Shown here piece by piece: positions 26,377 through 35,195 of a stretch of DNA of 64,000 bases; the first letter of the stretch is position 1; every line of letters starts with the position of its first letter. Origin of the DNA: CADCTQ01 sp963844325 (GTDB taxonomy: Bacteria; Bacteroidota; Bacteroidia; Cytophagales; 172606-1). The stretch covers positions 1,054,001-1,118,000 of the forward strand of contig CAWJNV010000001.1 in assembly GCA_963844325.1 (NCBI GenBank), given 5' to 3'. Below the pieces are notes generated by a model, which had not been told where the DNA came from, searched no databases, and was given only the letters and a program-made list of their open reading frames with translations. The position numbers and the translations under genes are program-made.

Positions 26377-28220
26377 TAGACTTCCTCGGTTTGCAACTGC
26401 TTTTCGTACAGTTCGCGGTACGTACCGTTGCGTTCGATCAGTTCTTCGTGCGTGCCTTGTTCCACGATGCGGCCGTCGTCGAGCACCAGGATGCGGTCGG
26501 CCAGCTTGGCCGAAGACACCCGGTGCGAGATGATGATCGAGGTGCGGTTTTGCATGATGCGCTTGAGACTGCCCAGGATGGCGTTTTCCGTTTTGGTATC
26601 CACCGCCGACAGGGCGTCGTCGAGGATGAGGATGCGCGGCTCCCGCACCACGGCCCGGGCAATCGAAACGCGTTGTTTCTGTCCGCCCGACAAGGTAATG
26701 CCCCGCTCCCCGAGCTTCGTGTTGAATCCTTCGGGAAACGTCTGGATGTTGTCGTACAGGTCCGCGTCGCGGGCCGCCTGGATGATCTTTTCCTCCGGCA
26801 ACCCTTCCGTGCCGAAGGCAATGTTGTTGCGGATCGAGTCCGAGAACAGGAACACGTCCTGCGGCACGTAGCCAAGCTGGCTCCGCAGGGAGGCCAGGCT
26901 GTAGTCGCGGATGTCGGTGCCGTCGATCAGGATTTGTCCTTCCGTGGGGTCGTACATGCGGCAGAGCAGCGTGGCTACGGTACTTTTGCCCGAACCCGTG
27001 GTGCCCAGCAGGGCAATCGACTGGCCGGCCTGCACGGTGAACGAGATGTTGTCGAGGGCCACGATGCCAGAGTCGGGGTACACGAACCGCACCTTGTCGA
27101 AGACCACGTGCCCTTCGATGGGCTTTTCGAGATTCCGGCCCGAAACGATGTCCGTTTTGGTGTTGAGGAATTCGTTGATCCGCTCCTGCGAGGCGGCGGC
27201 CCGCTGCACCATGCTGGTGGTCCAGCCCAGCGACGCCACCGGCCAGGTGAGCAGGTACACGTACAGGATGAACTCGGCAATGTTGCCCGCCGACAACGTA
27301 CCGGCAATCACCTGGCGGCCGCCCACGTACACCGTCAGGATCGTACTGATGCCCACCAGGGCCATGATGAGGGGGTAAAACAGCGCATCGACCCGGGTGA
27401 GACTCAGCGTTTTCTCTTTGTACCGGTTGCTTTCCGTCTCGAAGCGGGCCGCCGAGTCGGCTTCCCGCACGAACGACTTGAGCACCCGGATGCCCGAAAA
27501 CGCCTCCTGCACGTACGTAGACAGCCCCGAGAGGCTCCGCTGGATCTCCTCCGACCGCTTGTTGATGATGGTATTGACGAAGTAGATGCTCAGCGACAGG
27601 AAAGGGAGCGGCAGCAGCACGAACAGCGTCAGCTGCACGTTTACCGACAGCATGTACGAGATCACCAGCACGAACAGCGTCACCAGGTTGAGGCCGTACA
27701 TGATGGCCGGCCCCAGGTACATGCGCACCCGGCTCACGTCTTCGGAGATGCGGGCCATCAGGTCGCCGGTGTTGTTGCGGCGGTAAAAGCTCAGGGGCAG
27801 CGACTGGTAGTGCCGGTAAATTTCGTTCTTGAGGTCGTACTCGATGTGGCGCGACATCACAATGAGCGTCTGCCGCATGAAGAACAGGAAAATGCCCTTG
27901 AGCAGGGCCATGGCCAGGATCACCACGCCGTACACCAGGATGCTGCGGGCGAACGTTTCGCGGATGGTTTCCTGCGCGGCAAAACCCCCGTGTAAGAAGT
28001 ACAGGTCAATGGTTTCCTTCACCAAGTCGAACGCGTAGCGCACCACCTGGGCCGGCACAATGGCGAAAACATTGGAAATGGTGGTAAACAGAATACCAAG
28101 AATGAGGTGGTATTTGTATTTAAGCAGGTATTTGTTCAGGTACGCTAAATGCTTCACGGGTACGGTTGTTTCGGTAGATGCGGGGGCGGGCCGGGGGGCC
28201 GGCAGGTTATTGTACGGCAA
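26376..28220 (-). CDS. MsbA/MdlB-like ABC exporter, fused permease-ATPase
   Basis: Half-transporter of 614 residues that would act as a homodimer in the inner membrane. Six membrane segments span about 30-320, with FYRRNNTGDLMARISEDVSRVR as the usual intracellular helix. The ATPase has Walker A GTTGSGKST near 405, signature LSGGQKQR near 508, Walker B ILILDDALSAVD near 528 and H-loop SHRVSS. Note ILDDALS with Asp where the catalytic Glu normally stands; this substitution occurs in some exporters with one weak site. The start is TTG 28220, or GTG 28157 just before KHLAYLNKYLLKYKYH; no ATG is available. Lipid or drug export is a family guess. Confidence 0.85.
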   Translation of the reverse strand: MPYNNLPAPRPAPASTETTVPVKHLAYLNKYLLKYKYHLILGILFTTISNVFAIVPAQVVRYAFDLVKETIDLYFLHGGFAAQETIRETFARSILVYGVVILAMALLKGIFLFFMRQTLIVMSRHIEYDLKNEIYRHYQSLPLSFYRRNNTGDLMARISEDVSRVRMYLGPAIMYGLNLVTLFVLVISYMLSVNVQLTLFVLLPLPFLSLSIYFVNTIINKRSEEIQRSLSGLSTYVQEAFSGIRVLKSFVREADSAARFETESNRYKEKTLSLTRVDALFYPLIMALVGISTILTVYVGGRQVIAGTLSAGNIAEFILYVYLLTWPVASLGWTTSMVQRAAASQERINEFLNTKTDIVSGRNLEKPIEGHVVFDKVRFVYPDSGIVALDNISFTVQAGQSIALLGTTGSGKSTVATLLCRMYDPTEGQILIDGTDIRDYSLASLRSQLGYVPQDVFLFSDSIRNNIAFGTEGLPEEKIIQAARDADLYDNIQTFPEGFNTKLGERGITLSGGQKQRVSIARAVVREPRILILDDALSAVDTKTENAILGSLKRIMQNRTSIIISHRVSSAKLADRILVLDDGRIVEQGTHEELIERNGTYRELYEKQLQTEEV

Positions 28221-28301
28221 AAATTAGCCTTGGGGTCCGACAATTCGTTTGAAAGAGAACCCCAAAAGGGGTAATTTTGCGTGATGTAACATTTGCCGTG
28301 C

Positions 28302-28353
28302 TTTTGTAACGCCGGGAAGGGGTATTTTCGCCGTAGCTCTTTCTGTTACAAAA
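28302..28353. promoter_or_regulatory. Perfect 9-bp inverted repeat upstream of nusB
   Basis: TTTTGTAAC (28302-28310) and GTTACAAAA (28345-28353) lie 34 bases apart in the divergent promoter region, 81 bases before the nusB ATG. It may be an operator or an RNA stem. A -7-like TATTTTCG sits between the arms at 28323. Confidence 0.35.
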
Positions 28354-28433
28354 CAAAGATAAGGGAATCCGTGGCAAACTGTTGAGGCGTGTAGTCGTTG
28401 AATTAGTTGTAAGGCCGTTCTTTCACACCAGGA

Positions 28434-29615
28434 ATGCTCAACCGAACCATACTCAGGATTAAGGCGATGCAGGCATTGTATGCTTGTAAGGAATCAGAAA
28501 ACGCCGACTACCAGCTCGCACTGGACAGGGTCGAGGAGGCTTTCAAACCCGACCTGAACCTGCCCGTGGCCCAGGACCGCCGCAAGCTGGAAGGAAGCGC
28601 CAAGCTGGCCCGGCTTCTCTTCGAGGAGCACTACCGCGAACGGACGCTTTCGCCCGACGAGGAGGCCCCGGCCGATGTGCGCCGGGTCGTGCAGGACGCC
28701 CTCACGTTTTACCACGCCCAGCTCGAAAAAGACCGCAAGCGGTTCGGGGCCGAAATGCTCCGCGAAGCCGACCAGATCTTCGACCGCTTCCTGCTCATCC
28801 TGCTGCTGATGGTGGAACTGGCCGACCGGGTACAGCGCGAGGAGGAGGAACGGCAGAACCGGAAACTGAAGCCCGAGCCGGCCCGTACGCGCATCCTCAA
28901 GCTCTCGCGCAACCGGGTGATCGAAGTGCTGCGGGGCAACCCCGCCCTGCAAAACGAAGTGATTCGCCGGGGGCTGGGCTGGGGTACGGAAGGGGAGTTC
29001 GTGCGGCGCCTCTACAACGAGGTGCTCAAGCCCGACCCCGTGTACCAGGCTTACCAGGAACAGGCCGACACTACCTTCACCGACGACTGGAACATGGCCG
29101 CCCACCTCTACCGGGAGGTCATCTTCAAGCACGAACTGTCGAAGGCGTACTTTGAAAGCGACGACCTGCACTGGGCCGAAAACCGCGAAATCATCCGCAG
29201 CATGGTGAGCAAGACGCTCCGGTCGATCACCGAGGAAAGCGGCAACAAGGTAGAACTGGCCCCGCTGGCCCTCAACTGGGAAGACGACCGGGAGTTCTTC
29301 CGCGGCCTCTACGTGGTAACCCTGGAGAACGACGAGGCGTTTGAGCGACTGATTGCCCCCAAGACCCAGAACTGGGACATGGAGCGGGTAACGTTCACCG
29401 ACAAGATCATTCTGAAGATGGCCCTGAGCGAATTGCTCTACTTCCCGAGCATTCCCGTGAAAGTGACCATCAACGAATACATCGACATTTCCAAGACGTA
29501 CAGCACGCCCAAGAGCAAACAGTTCGTAAACGGCCTGCTGGACGCCCTGGCCAATGATCTTACCGCCGAAGGGCTGATCAAGAAGAGCGGAAGGGGCCTG
29601 ATCGACAACCGGTAA
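28434..29615 (+). CDS. nusB: Transcription antitermination factor NusB, long Bacteroidota form
   Basis: Protein of 393 residues against about 140 in Escherichia coli. The head MLNRTILRIKAMQALYACKES and the tail FTDKIILKMALSELLYFPSIPVKVTINEYIDISKTYSTPKSKQFVNGLLDAL are the NusB RNA-binding and antitermination core (rRNA boxA, with NusE/S10). The middle, about residues 40-270, is an insertion rich in charged helices. Long NusB proteins are usual in Cytophagales, so this is lineage-typical rather than a fusion artefact. It is first in a rightward row that continues through ytxH, a DUF1573 gene, yajC, ybbR and coaE. Confidence 0.93.
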   Translation: MLNRTILRIKAMQALYACKESENADYQLALDRVEEAFKPDLNLPVAQDRRKLEGSAKLARLLFEEHYRERTLSPDEEAPADVRRVVQDALTFYHAQLEKDRKRFGAEMLREADQIFDRFLLILLLMVELADRVQREEEERQNRKLKPEPARTRILKLSRNRVIEVLRGNPALQNEVIRRGLGWGTEGEFVRRLYNEVLKPDPVYQAYQEQADTTFTDDWNMAAHLYREVIFKHELSKAYFESDDLHWAENREIIRSMVSKTLRSITEESGNKVELAPLALNWEDDREFFRGLYVVTLENDEAFERLIAPKTQNWDMERVTFTDKIILKMALSELLYFPSIPVKVTINEYIDISKTYSTPKSKQFVNGLLDALANDLTAEGLIKKSGRGLIDNR

Positions 29616-29651
29616 CGGCCTTGGGGTGATATCAGGTGTAGTGACAAGAAA

Positions 29652-29731
29652 GGTTAAATGGTTATATGGCTGAATGGCTATCGGGTTGACCGCACAACCA
29701 TATAACCATGCAGCCATATAGCCATTTAATC
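29652..29731. repeat. Inverted repeat of ATGGTTATATGGCTGAATGG-type words
   Basis: Arms 29652-29681 and 29702-29731 match at about 26 of 30 positions with a 20-base loop. Each arm consists of repeated TATATGGCT/GAATGGCT words. It separates nusB from the ytxH-like gene and could lower read-through. Confidence 0.85.
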
Positions 29732-29798
29732 ATCAAACCGATTTCAGGCAAGCGCCTGAGATCTGCTGTCTTATGTCTAATGTCTTATTTCTTTCCAT

Positions 29799-30110
29799 AT
29801 GAGTAGAAGCACTGGAACCTTTCTCGCCGTGTTGGTCGGCGTATTCACCGGAGCCACCGTCGGGGCTACTTTGGGCATTTTGTACGCACCCGATAAGGGC
29901 AAAAACACCCGCGACCGGCTTACCTATCAACTGGACAAGTACCGCGACCGCCTCAAGGAACTGATCGACGAACTGGTAGAGGGGAGAGATGAGCCGGCCA
30001 ATAATGCCAAGCACGAAGGGCAGCGCGTAATCAATGACGCCCGCGAAAAGGCTGAACGCCTGCTGGGCGACGTAGAGCAACTGATGGGGCAAATCCGCAA
30101 GCGTACGTAA
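29799..30110 (+). CDS. YtxH domain protein
   Basis: Small protein of 103 residues. A Gly-rich membrane segment (FLAVLVGVFTGATVGATLGILYAPDKGKNTR) is followed by an amphipathic helix region, the YtxH pattern (GxxxGxxxGxLxAPxxGxxTR). Family members are membrane-linked and often stress-induced, with no defined activity. A second YtxH gene lies at 58121 on the other strand. Confidence 0.85.
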   Translation: MSRSTGTFLAVLVGVFTGATVGATLGILYAPDKGKNTRDRLTYQLDKYRDRLKELIDELVEGRDEPANNAKHEGQRVINDAREKAERLLGDVEQLMGQIRKRT

Positions 30111-30225
30111 TAAATTTGCCGGCCCGTTTCGTAAAACGCCCATTATCAAGTATTTTTGAAAGACAGCCGCCCGGGGTCCGCGCAAGCACCATCCCGGGCA
30201 TGTACTTTCTAACCATTATTCCCCA

Positions 30226-30711
30226 ATGAAAAAATACCTCTATCTCGCCGTGCTGGCCGCCGGACTGCTGGCCTGCGACAACGCCGCCAAGAAAGTTGCC
30301 GATGCCGGCGAATCCGCGGCGGAAGAAACGGCTTCCACTGCGAAGACCGTGGCCGACAACAAGGAAATGGCCGCTTTCAAATTTGAGCAAAGTGAATTCG
30401 ACTTCGGCACCGTGAAAGAAGGCGAAGTCGTGGAACGCATTTTCAAATTCACCAACACGGGCAAGGCGCCCCTGGTGATCCAGAACGCGGCCGGCTCCTG
30501 CGGCTGTACCGTACCCGAGTGGCCGAAAGAACCCATTGCACCCAACGCCACGGGTGAAATCAAAGTGAAGTTCGACAGCCGGGGCAAGGCAGGCGCCAAC
30601 AACAAAACCGTTACGATCATCGCCAACACCAATCCCGAGACGACGACCCTGACGCTGAAGGGCACCGTGAACGCCGACGAAGTAGCGGCCATGAAAGGTC
30701 CCGTCCGCTAA
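30226..30711 (+). CDS. DUF1573 lipoprotein
   Basis: Protein of 161 residues with a lipoprotein signal (YLAVLAAGLLAC, Cys near 17), a short Ala/Glu-rich linker and a DUF1573 Ig-like domain from about 45. Seen: EFDFGTVKEGEVVERIFKFTNTG and the SCGCTVPEWP motif typical of the family. It is probably an envelope protein of unknown role. It lies 25 bases before yajC in the conserved Bacteroidota row. Confidence 0.9.
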   Translation: MKKYLYLAVLAAGLLACDNAAKKVADAGESAAEETASTAKTVADNKEMAAFKFEQSEFDFGTVKEGEVVERIFKFTNTGKAPLVIQNAAGSCGCTVPEWPKEPIAPNATGEIKVKFDSRGKAGANNKTVTIIANTNPETTTLTLKGTVNADEVAAMKGPVR

Positions 30712-30736
30712 CCCGTTTACGCATTAATTTAACCCA

Positions 30737-31060
30737 ATGATATTCCTGCAAAGCAAGCTCCCGTTTGACCCGTCCATGCTCATGTTCGGGGCCATGATCC
30801 TGGTAATTTATTTCTTCATGATCCGGCCCCAGCAGAAAAAGCAAAAGGACCAGCAAAAATTCCGGGAGGAACTCAAAACCGGCGACCGGGTGGTGACCAT
30901 CGGGGGCCTCCACGGCCGCATTGATTCGATGAACGCCGACACCGTGACGCTGGACGTGGGCAAGGGCATGAAGCTTACCTTCGAAAAGTCGTCCATCTCG
31001 ATGGAGGCCAGCAAGAAGCTGCAACCGGCCGCCACCCCTACGGTCACGCCGCAAGCGTAA
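30737..31060 (+). CDS. yajC: Preprotein translocase subunit YajC
   Basis: Protein of 107 residues with one N-terminal membrane segment (MLMFGAMILVIYFFMIRPQQKKQKD) and the downstream FREELKTGDRVVTIGGLHGRI motif. It accompanies SecDF in the Sec translocase. A perfect 14-bp hairpin lies 20 bases after the stop. Confidence 0.95.
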   Translation: MIFLQSKLPFDPSMLMFGAMILVIYFFMIRPQQKKQKDQQKFREELKTGDRVVTIGGLHGRIDSMNADTVTLDVGKGMKLTFEKSSISMEASKKLQPAATPTVTPQA

Positions 31061-31080
31061 CTTAACCACGCAAGCCTGCC

Positions 31081-31119
31081 CGAAAATATGCCACCTTACC
31101 AAAACGTGGCATATTTTCG
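31081..31119 (+). terminator. Perfect 14-bp hairpin between yajC and ybbR
   Basis: CGAAAATATGCCAC (31081-31094), an 11-base loop, and its exact complement GTGGCATATTTTCG (31106-31119). The ATTTTCGTTAT tract makes it terminator-like, but it could also be an attenuator or processing site. It covers the first in-frame ATG (31088) of the ybbR frame. Confidence 0.65.
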
Positions 31120-31150
31120 TTATAAGCGTATACCTCCTACCAGCAACCCT

Positions 31151-32119
31151 TTGGAACAGGTCAAAAACATACTCATCTGGATTGTCCGCTCCTTTTTCAT
31201 CAGCCGCCGGAGTGATCTGAAAGTGGTGATCCTGTGTTTCATCGCCGCCACCACCTTCTGGTTCCTCAACGCCCTCAACAAAGACTACTCGACCCGCCTG
31301 CTGTACCCGGTTACGTTCGTGTTCGACGACTCGACCTACATTGCCACCCGGCCCCTGCCCGAAAAAATTGCCCTCAACGTGTCGGGCTACGGCTGGAACC
31401 TGCTGCGCAAAAGCATGCGGCTCAATGCCAGCCCGTTGCAGTTTACCATCCCGGCGCCCATGCGTACGCACCACCTGACGGGCATTGCCATGCTGCCTAC
31501 GGTGACCGAGCAACTCGAGGACATCCGGGTCAACTACATCATGGATGATACGCTGTTCTTTGATTTCGACCGCCGCGTGAGCAAGCAGATTGCCCTGCGG
31601 GTGGACAGCGCCAACGTGAGCCTGGCCGAAAACTACCGGATCGTGAGCCCGATCTCGCTGGAGCCCGCGTTCATTACGCTCGAAGGGCCGGCCACGCTGG
31701 TGGGCAAGCTGCCCGACGAAATTTACATCGACCTGCCCACCGAGGACATTGACGAGGAGTACAACGAAACCCTGCCCGTTGATTACATCCAGAACTCCCT
31801 CATTACGGCCGACGAAGCCCGGGTACGGGTACGCTTTACGGTGGCCCCCTTCGTGCGGGAGTTGCAGCGGGTGCCCATCCAGACCGTGAGCTTTCCCGAA
31901 AAGAATCCCCCGGCCCTGCCGTCGCCCGAAGCCGAAGTGCAGTACTGGGTCCGCCAGGAAGACGCTGACAAGGCCCGCCTCCAGGACTTCCGCGTGGTGG
32001 CCAACTACGACACCTACAACCCCAAAGACTCCACCGTACGGCTGAGCGTGGTGATGCGGCCGGGCTTTGTGCGCGACGTAGCCCCCGTGAACCCTACTGT
32101 AAAACTGCGCCATGAGTAA
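31151..32119 (+). CDS. YbbR-like domain protein, membrane-anchored
   Basis: Protein with one N-terminal membrane segment (DLKVVILCFIAATTFWFLNAL) and an extracytoplasmic part with YbbR-type beta domains (SPISLEPAFITLEGPATLVGKLPDEIYIDLPTED). In Firmicutes YbbR (CdaR) regulates the CdaA diadenylate cyclase; no cdaA is adjacent here. The longest frame starts at ATG 31088, but that codon lies in the stem of a perfect hairpin, so I place the start at TTG 31151 (EQVKNILIWIVRSFF). The gene overlaps coaE by eight bases. Confidence 0.8.
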   Translation: MEQVKNILIWIVRSFFISRRSDLKVVILCFIAATTFWFLNALNKDYSTRLLYPVTFVFDDSTYIATRPLPEKIALNVSGYGWNLLRKSMRLNASPLQFTIPAPMRTHHLTGIAMLPTVTEQLEDIRVNYIMDDTLFFDFDRRVSKQIALRVDSANVSLAENYRIVSPISLEPAFITLEGPATLVGKLPDEIYIDLPTEDIDEEYNETLPVDYIQNSLITADEARVRVRFTVAPFVRELQRVPIQTVSFPEKNPPALPSPEAEVQYWVRQEDADKARLQDFRVVANYDTYNPKDSTVRLSVVMRPGFVRDVAPVNPTVKLRHE

Positions 32120-32711
32120 AGGGCTTCCCCGGCAGATCGGCATTACCGGCGGCATCGGCGCGGGCAAAAGCACCGTAACGCGGATTTTTGCGGCCCTGCG
32201 CGTGCCCGTGTACGACGCCGACAGCCGGGCCAAGTGGCTGATGAACAGTGACCCGGTGCTGAAGGCCGGCATTGCGGAAGCGTTTGGCCCGGAGGCGTAC
32301 ACCCCGGCCGGCCTCAACCGCAACTACCTCGCCGCCACGGTATTCGGCGACCCCGGCAAAGTAGCCCGGCTCAACCAGTTGGTGCACCCGCGGGTGGGCA
32401 ACGACTACGCGGCGTGGGTGCAGGAGCACGCCGGGTTCCCGTACGTGCTCAAAGAAGCCGCCCTGCTCTTCGAATCCGGCTCCTACCTGTCGCTCGACCG
32501 GGTAATTGCCGTATCGGCCCCGCTGGCGCTGCGCACCCGGCGCGTGCTGCAACGCGACCCGCACCGCACCGAAGCCGACGTAGCCGCTATCGTGGCCCGG
32601 CAAATGGATGAGGCCGAAAAGCTGGCCCGCGCCGACTACGTGGTGCACAACGACGAAAAAACCCTCCTGATTCCCCAGGTGCTCGAACTGGACCGTACGT
32701 TCCGGGCGTAG
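32112..32711 (+). CDS. coaE: Dephospho-CoA kinase
   Basis: Cytoplasmic kinase of 199 residues for the last step of coenzyme A synthesis. P-loop GGIGAGKST near residue 12, DADSRAKWLM and the Ala/Arg-rich lid region agree with CoaE. The ATG overlaps the end of the ybbR gene, suggesting translational coupling. Confidence 0.95.
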   Translation: MSKGLPRQIGITGGIGAGKSTVTRIFAALRVPVYDADSRAKWLMNSDPVLKAGIAEAFGPEAYTPAGLNRNYLAATVFGDPGKVARLNQLVHPRVGNDYAAWVQEHAGFPYVLKEAALLFESGSYLSLDRVIAVSAPLALRTRRVLQRDPHRTEADVAAIVARQMDEAEKLARADYVVHNDEKTLLIPQVLELDRTFRA

Positions 32712-32841
32712 CACCGCCACGGGCGCAGCCGGACACACTCCCGATTTACCACTATTTTTGCGCCGCCATGCAACCGCCGGCCCGCAACGCGGGTCATGGC
32801 TAGGCAAGCACCCCTACACGAAACCCAGGAACGATCCAAGC

Positions 32842-33393
32842 ATGCTGGACGAAGAGGCATTGATCAATGGCTGCATTCGCGGTGAACGCGGCGTGCAACG
32901 GGCCCTTTATGAGCGTTTTTCGCGGAAAATGCTCGTCGTCTGCATGCGTTATTCGAAGGGGCGGCAGGAGGCCGAAGACATTCTGCAGGACGCCTTCATC
33001 AAAGTGTTTGAACACATCAAGCACTTCCGCCGCGAGTGTCCGCTGGAAGGCTGGATCCGGCGCATCGTGGTGAACACCGCCCTGAACCATAACCGGAGTA
33101 AACTATATCTCTACCCCGCCCTGGACCTGGAAGACGTGGAAACGACGGTCGACGAAAACCTGACGTTGGCTGATATTCATTTTGAAGAACTACTGGCAAT
33201 GGTACAGCAACTGGCTCCCCGGTACCAGATCGTCTTTAACCTGTTTGCCATTGAGGGGTACTCGCACAAGGAGATTGCGGCGATGCTTGACATTTCGGAA
33301 GGCACCTCCAAGTCGCAGTACGCCCGGGCACGGATGATTTTGCAACAAATGATTGCGGAGAAACAGAGGGTAAATTATGAAAGATTTAAATAA
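32842..33393 (+). CDS. ECF-type RNA polymerase sigma-70 factor
   Basis: Protein of 183 residues. Region 2 appears as ERFSRKMLVVCMRYSKGRQEAEDILQDAFIKVFEHIKHFR and region 4 as LAPRYQIVFNLFAIEGYSHKEIAAMLDISEGTSKSQYARAR. Start ATG 32842 (MLDEEALINGCIRGERG) fits the family head. The last 17 bases overlap the next gene, so the two are probably co-translated. The downstream membrane protein may be its anti-sigma or effector. Confidence 0.93.
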   Translation: MLDEEALINGCIRGERGVQRALYERFSRKMLVVCMRYSKGRQEAEDILQDAFIKVFEHIKHFRRECPLEGWIRRIVVNTALNHNRSKLYLYPALDLEDVETTVDENLTLADIHFEELLAMVQQLAPRYQIVFNLFAIEGYSHKEIAAMLDISEGTSKSQYARARMILQQMIAEKQRVNYERFK

Positions 33394-35107
33394 ACCAAGA
33401 TTCGAGGAGGAGTGGCGCAGCGCGTTCGAAGAGGCGGAACTGCCGCCCGGCAACGACGTGTGGACGCGGCTCGATGCGCACTTGGCCAACCAGGAAAGCC
33501 GCAAATACCGAAGCCGGCTGGTCTGGTTCCAGCGGATTGCGGCCGGGGTGCTCCTGTTGCTGCTGGGCAGCGGCGCCTGGCTGTGGATGAGCCGGCAAAC
33601 AACGGGGTCGCAGCTGGCCCACGAAACGGACCAGGCCCGGACGACCGGGCCGGCAATGGCCCGGGCGGATGGCGGCACCGCAACCCAGCCGGCCGATGCA
33701 GCCTCCTCCTCAGGGCAAACTGCCGGTGCCCCCGCGGAAAAGGGTACGGCCGGTTCCCGCGCAGGGACGCCGCAAGCGCCGCGGCCGGGCACTTCCCCGG
33801 AAGCGTTGGCGAAAGCCCGTCCCGCAACGACCGGCTCCCAAGCGGATAAAGCCGGCCAAGGTGCCGTGGACCTTACTACGGCCCCGGCGTTGGCTAAAGA
33901 AGAGCGTTCCGGCATGCCGGCCACCGGCCCGGCAAAACGGTCCGCGCCGGGAAGAACCGGCAATTCGGAAACGTACCTGGCACGCGGCGGGCGCAACGGG
34001 AAGTCGGGGCGAAACGATGCCGGGGAAACCACCAGCCAGCAAAATACCACGCGTACCGCTGCAAAAGCTTTGGTTGCGGAAGAACCCCTCGCGGAAGAAG
34101 TACCCGCTACCGGGGCTGCGGACAGCCGGCTGGCGGTGGAAGGAATAAGGCCCAGGACGTTGGTGGCCCGGGAACCCGTGATTCGTCCCCGGAGCATTTT
34201 GCCCCACCTGAACGAAGCGTACTGGGCGAAAGTAGTGACGGAGGACGAAAAAGTGGCGCAGCAAGCAGATGCCCGGCGGGACCGCTGGCAGGTGGGCCTG
34301 GCTTTTACCCCCGGTGCTTTCCAACCCAACTTCCGGGTCAACGAAGGGTCGCCGGCCTATAACTCAATGAACCAGTTCGCGGCGCTCAGTGCCCGGACGA
34401 ATCCCGATCCGTTGTCGGACGCCAACCGCGACCTGGAGAATGCCACGGCGCAGGGGCTTTCGTACCAGACCGGCATGCGACTGGAATACGCCCTTTCCCG
34501 GCGGCTCAGCATTCAGAGCGGCGTAGATTACCTCTACAACAGTTCCAACGTGAACACCTACTCGTTCGTGCGCAACTCCGTAAGCAACCGCAGTGAGCCG
34601 GCTTTTGCCTCCATTATCAACTACGAAAACCAGGCCCGGGCCGAATCGCTGGTGGCGGCCGACGCCCCCCCGACGGTTGACTACAACGCCGCGTTCTACG
34701 ATGGAAACACCAGTACGCTCTCGCACGCGCAGTCGGTAATTCCCGTCCGGAACGTGTACGAGTACGTGTCAGTCCCGGTACGGGTCAATTACAAGCTGCT
34801 GGCCAGGAAAGTGGGCGCCACCCTGGGCGCCGGGGTATCGGGCGACGTTTTTGTCAGCAACCGCTTCGGCAACGAGGCCCAGGCCATTGATGAAGTGCAC
34901 ATCACCTCGACCCGGGGCACGGCGTACCGCAAGCTGGGCATCAGCGCCTGGCTGGGCCTGAAGATGCAGTACCGCTTCGCCCGCAAGTACAGCGTGTTCC
35001 TGGAGCCCAGCTACCGCACGGCCGTCACCTCGTTTACCAACACGCCGGCCTTGCAGAGCCGGCCTTCCATGCTCGGCGTGGGCACCGGTTTGCAAATGCT
35101 TTTTTAG
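33377..35107 (+). CDS. Membrane protein with cytoplasmic head and barrel-like C-terminus, sigma-linked
   Basis: Protein of 576 residues. Residues 1-50 are charged (MKDLNKPRFEEEWRSAFEEAELPPGNDVW), 53-72 form one membrane helix, and 75-270 are a Thr/Ala/Gly/Pro-rich low-complexity linker. Residues 300-576 resemble an outer-membrane beta-barrel: alternating patterns such as YQTGMRLEYALSRRLSIQSGVDYLYN, and an end of SRPSMLGVGTGLQMLF. The head plus helix resemble a membrane anti-sigma protein. Joining this to a barrel-type domain would let one protein span the periplasm. The 17-base overlap with the ECF sigma gene supports a regulatory link. I do not know a named family. Confidence 0.75.
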   Translation: MKDLNKPRFEEEWRSAFEEAELPPGNDVWTRLDAHLANQESRKYRSRLVWFQRIAAGVLLLLLGSGAWLWMSRQTTGSQLAHETDQARTTGPAMARADGGTATQPADAASSSGQTAGAPAEKGTAGSRAGTPQAPRPGTSPEALAKARPATTGSQADKAGQGAVDLTTAPALAKEERSGMPATGPAKRSAPGRTGNSETYLARGGRNGKSGRNDAGETTSQQNTTRTAAKALVAEEPLAEEVPATGAADSRLAVEGIRPRTLVAREPVIRPRSILPHLNEAYWAKVVTEDEKVAQQADARRDRWQVGLAFTPGAFQPNFRVNEGSPAYNSMNQFAALSARTNPDPLSDANRDLENATAQGLSYQTGMRLEYALSRRLSIQSGVDYLYNSSNVNTYSFVRNSVSNRSEPAFASIINYENQARAESLVAADAPPTVDYNAAFYDGNTSTLSHAQSVIPVRNVYEYVSVPVRVNYKLLARKVGATLGAGVSGDVFVSNRFGNEAQAIDEVHITSTRGTAYRKLGISAWLGLKMQYRFARKYSVFLEPSYRTAVTSFTNTPALQSRPSMLGVGTGLQMLF

Positions 35108-35195
35108 GCGAAAAAGGACAAAAAATTGGATTTTTGATGCAACGCATAGCGGGATAAGCGGGTCCTATTCATACAAAGTCACTCACTCATTCAAT

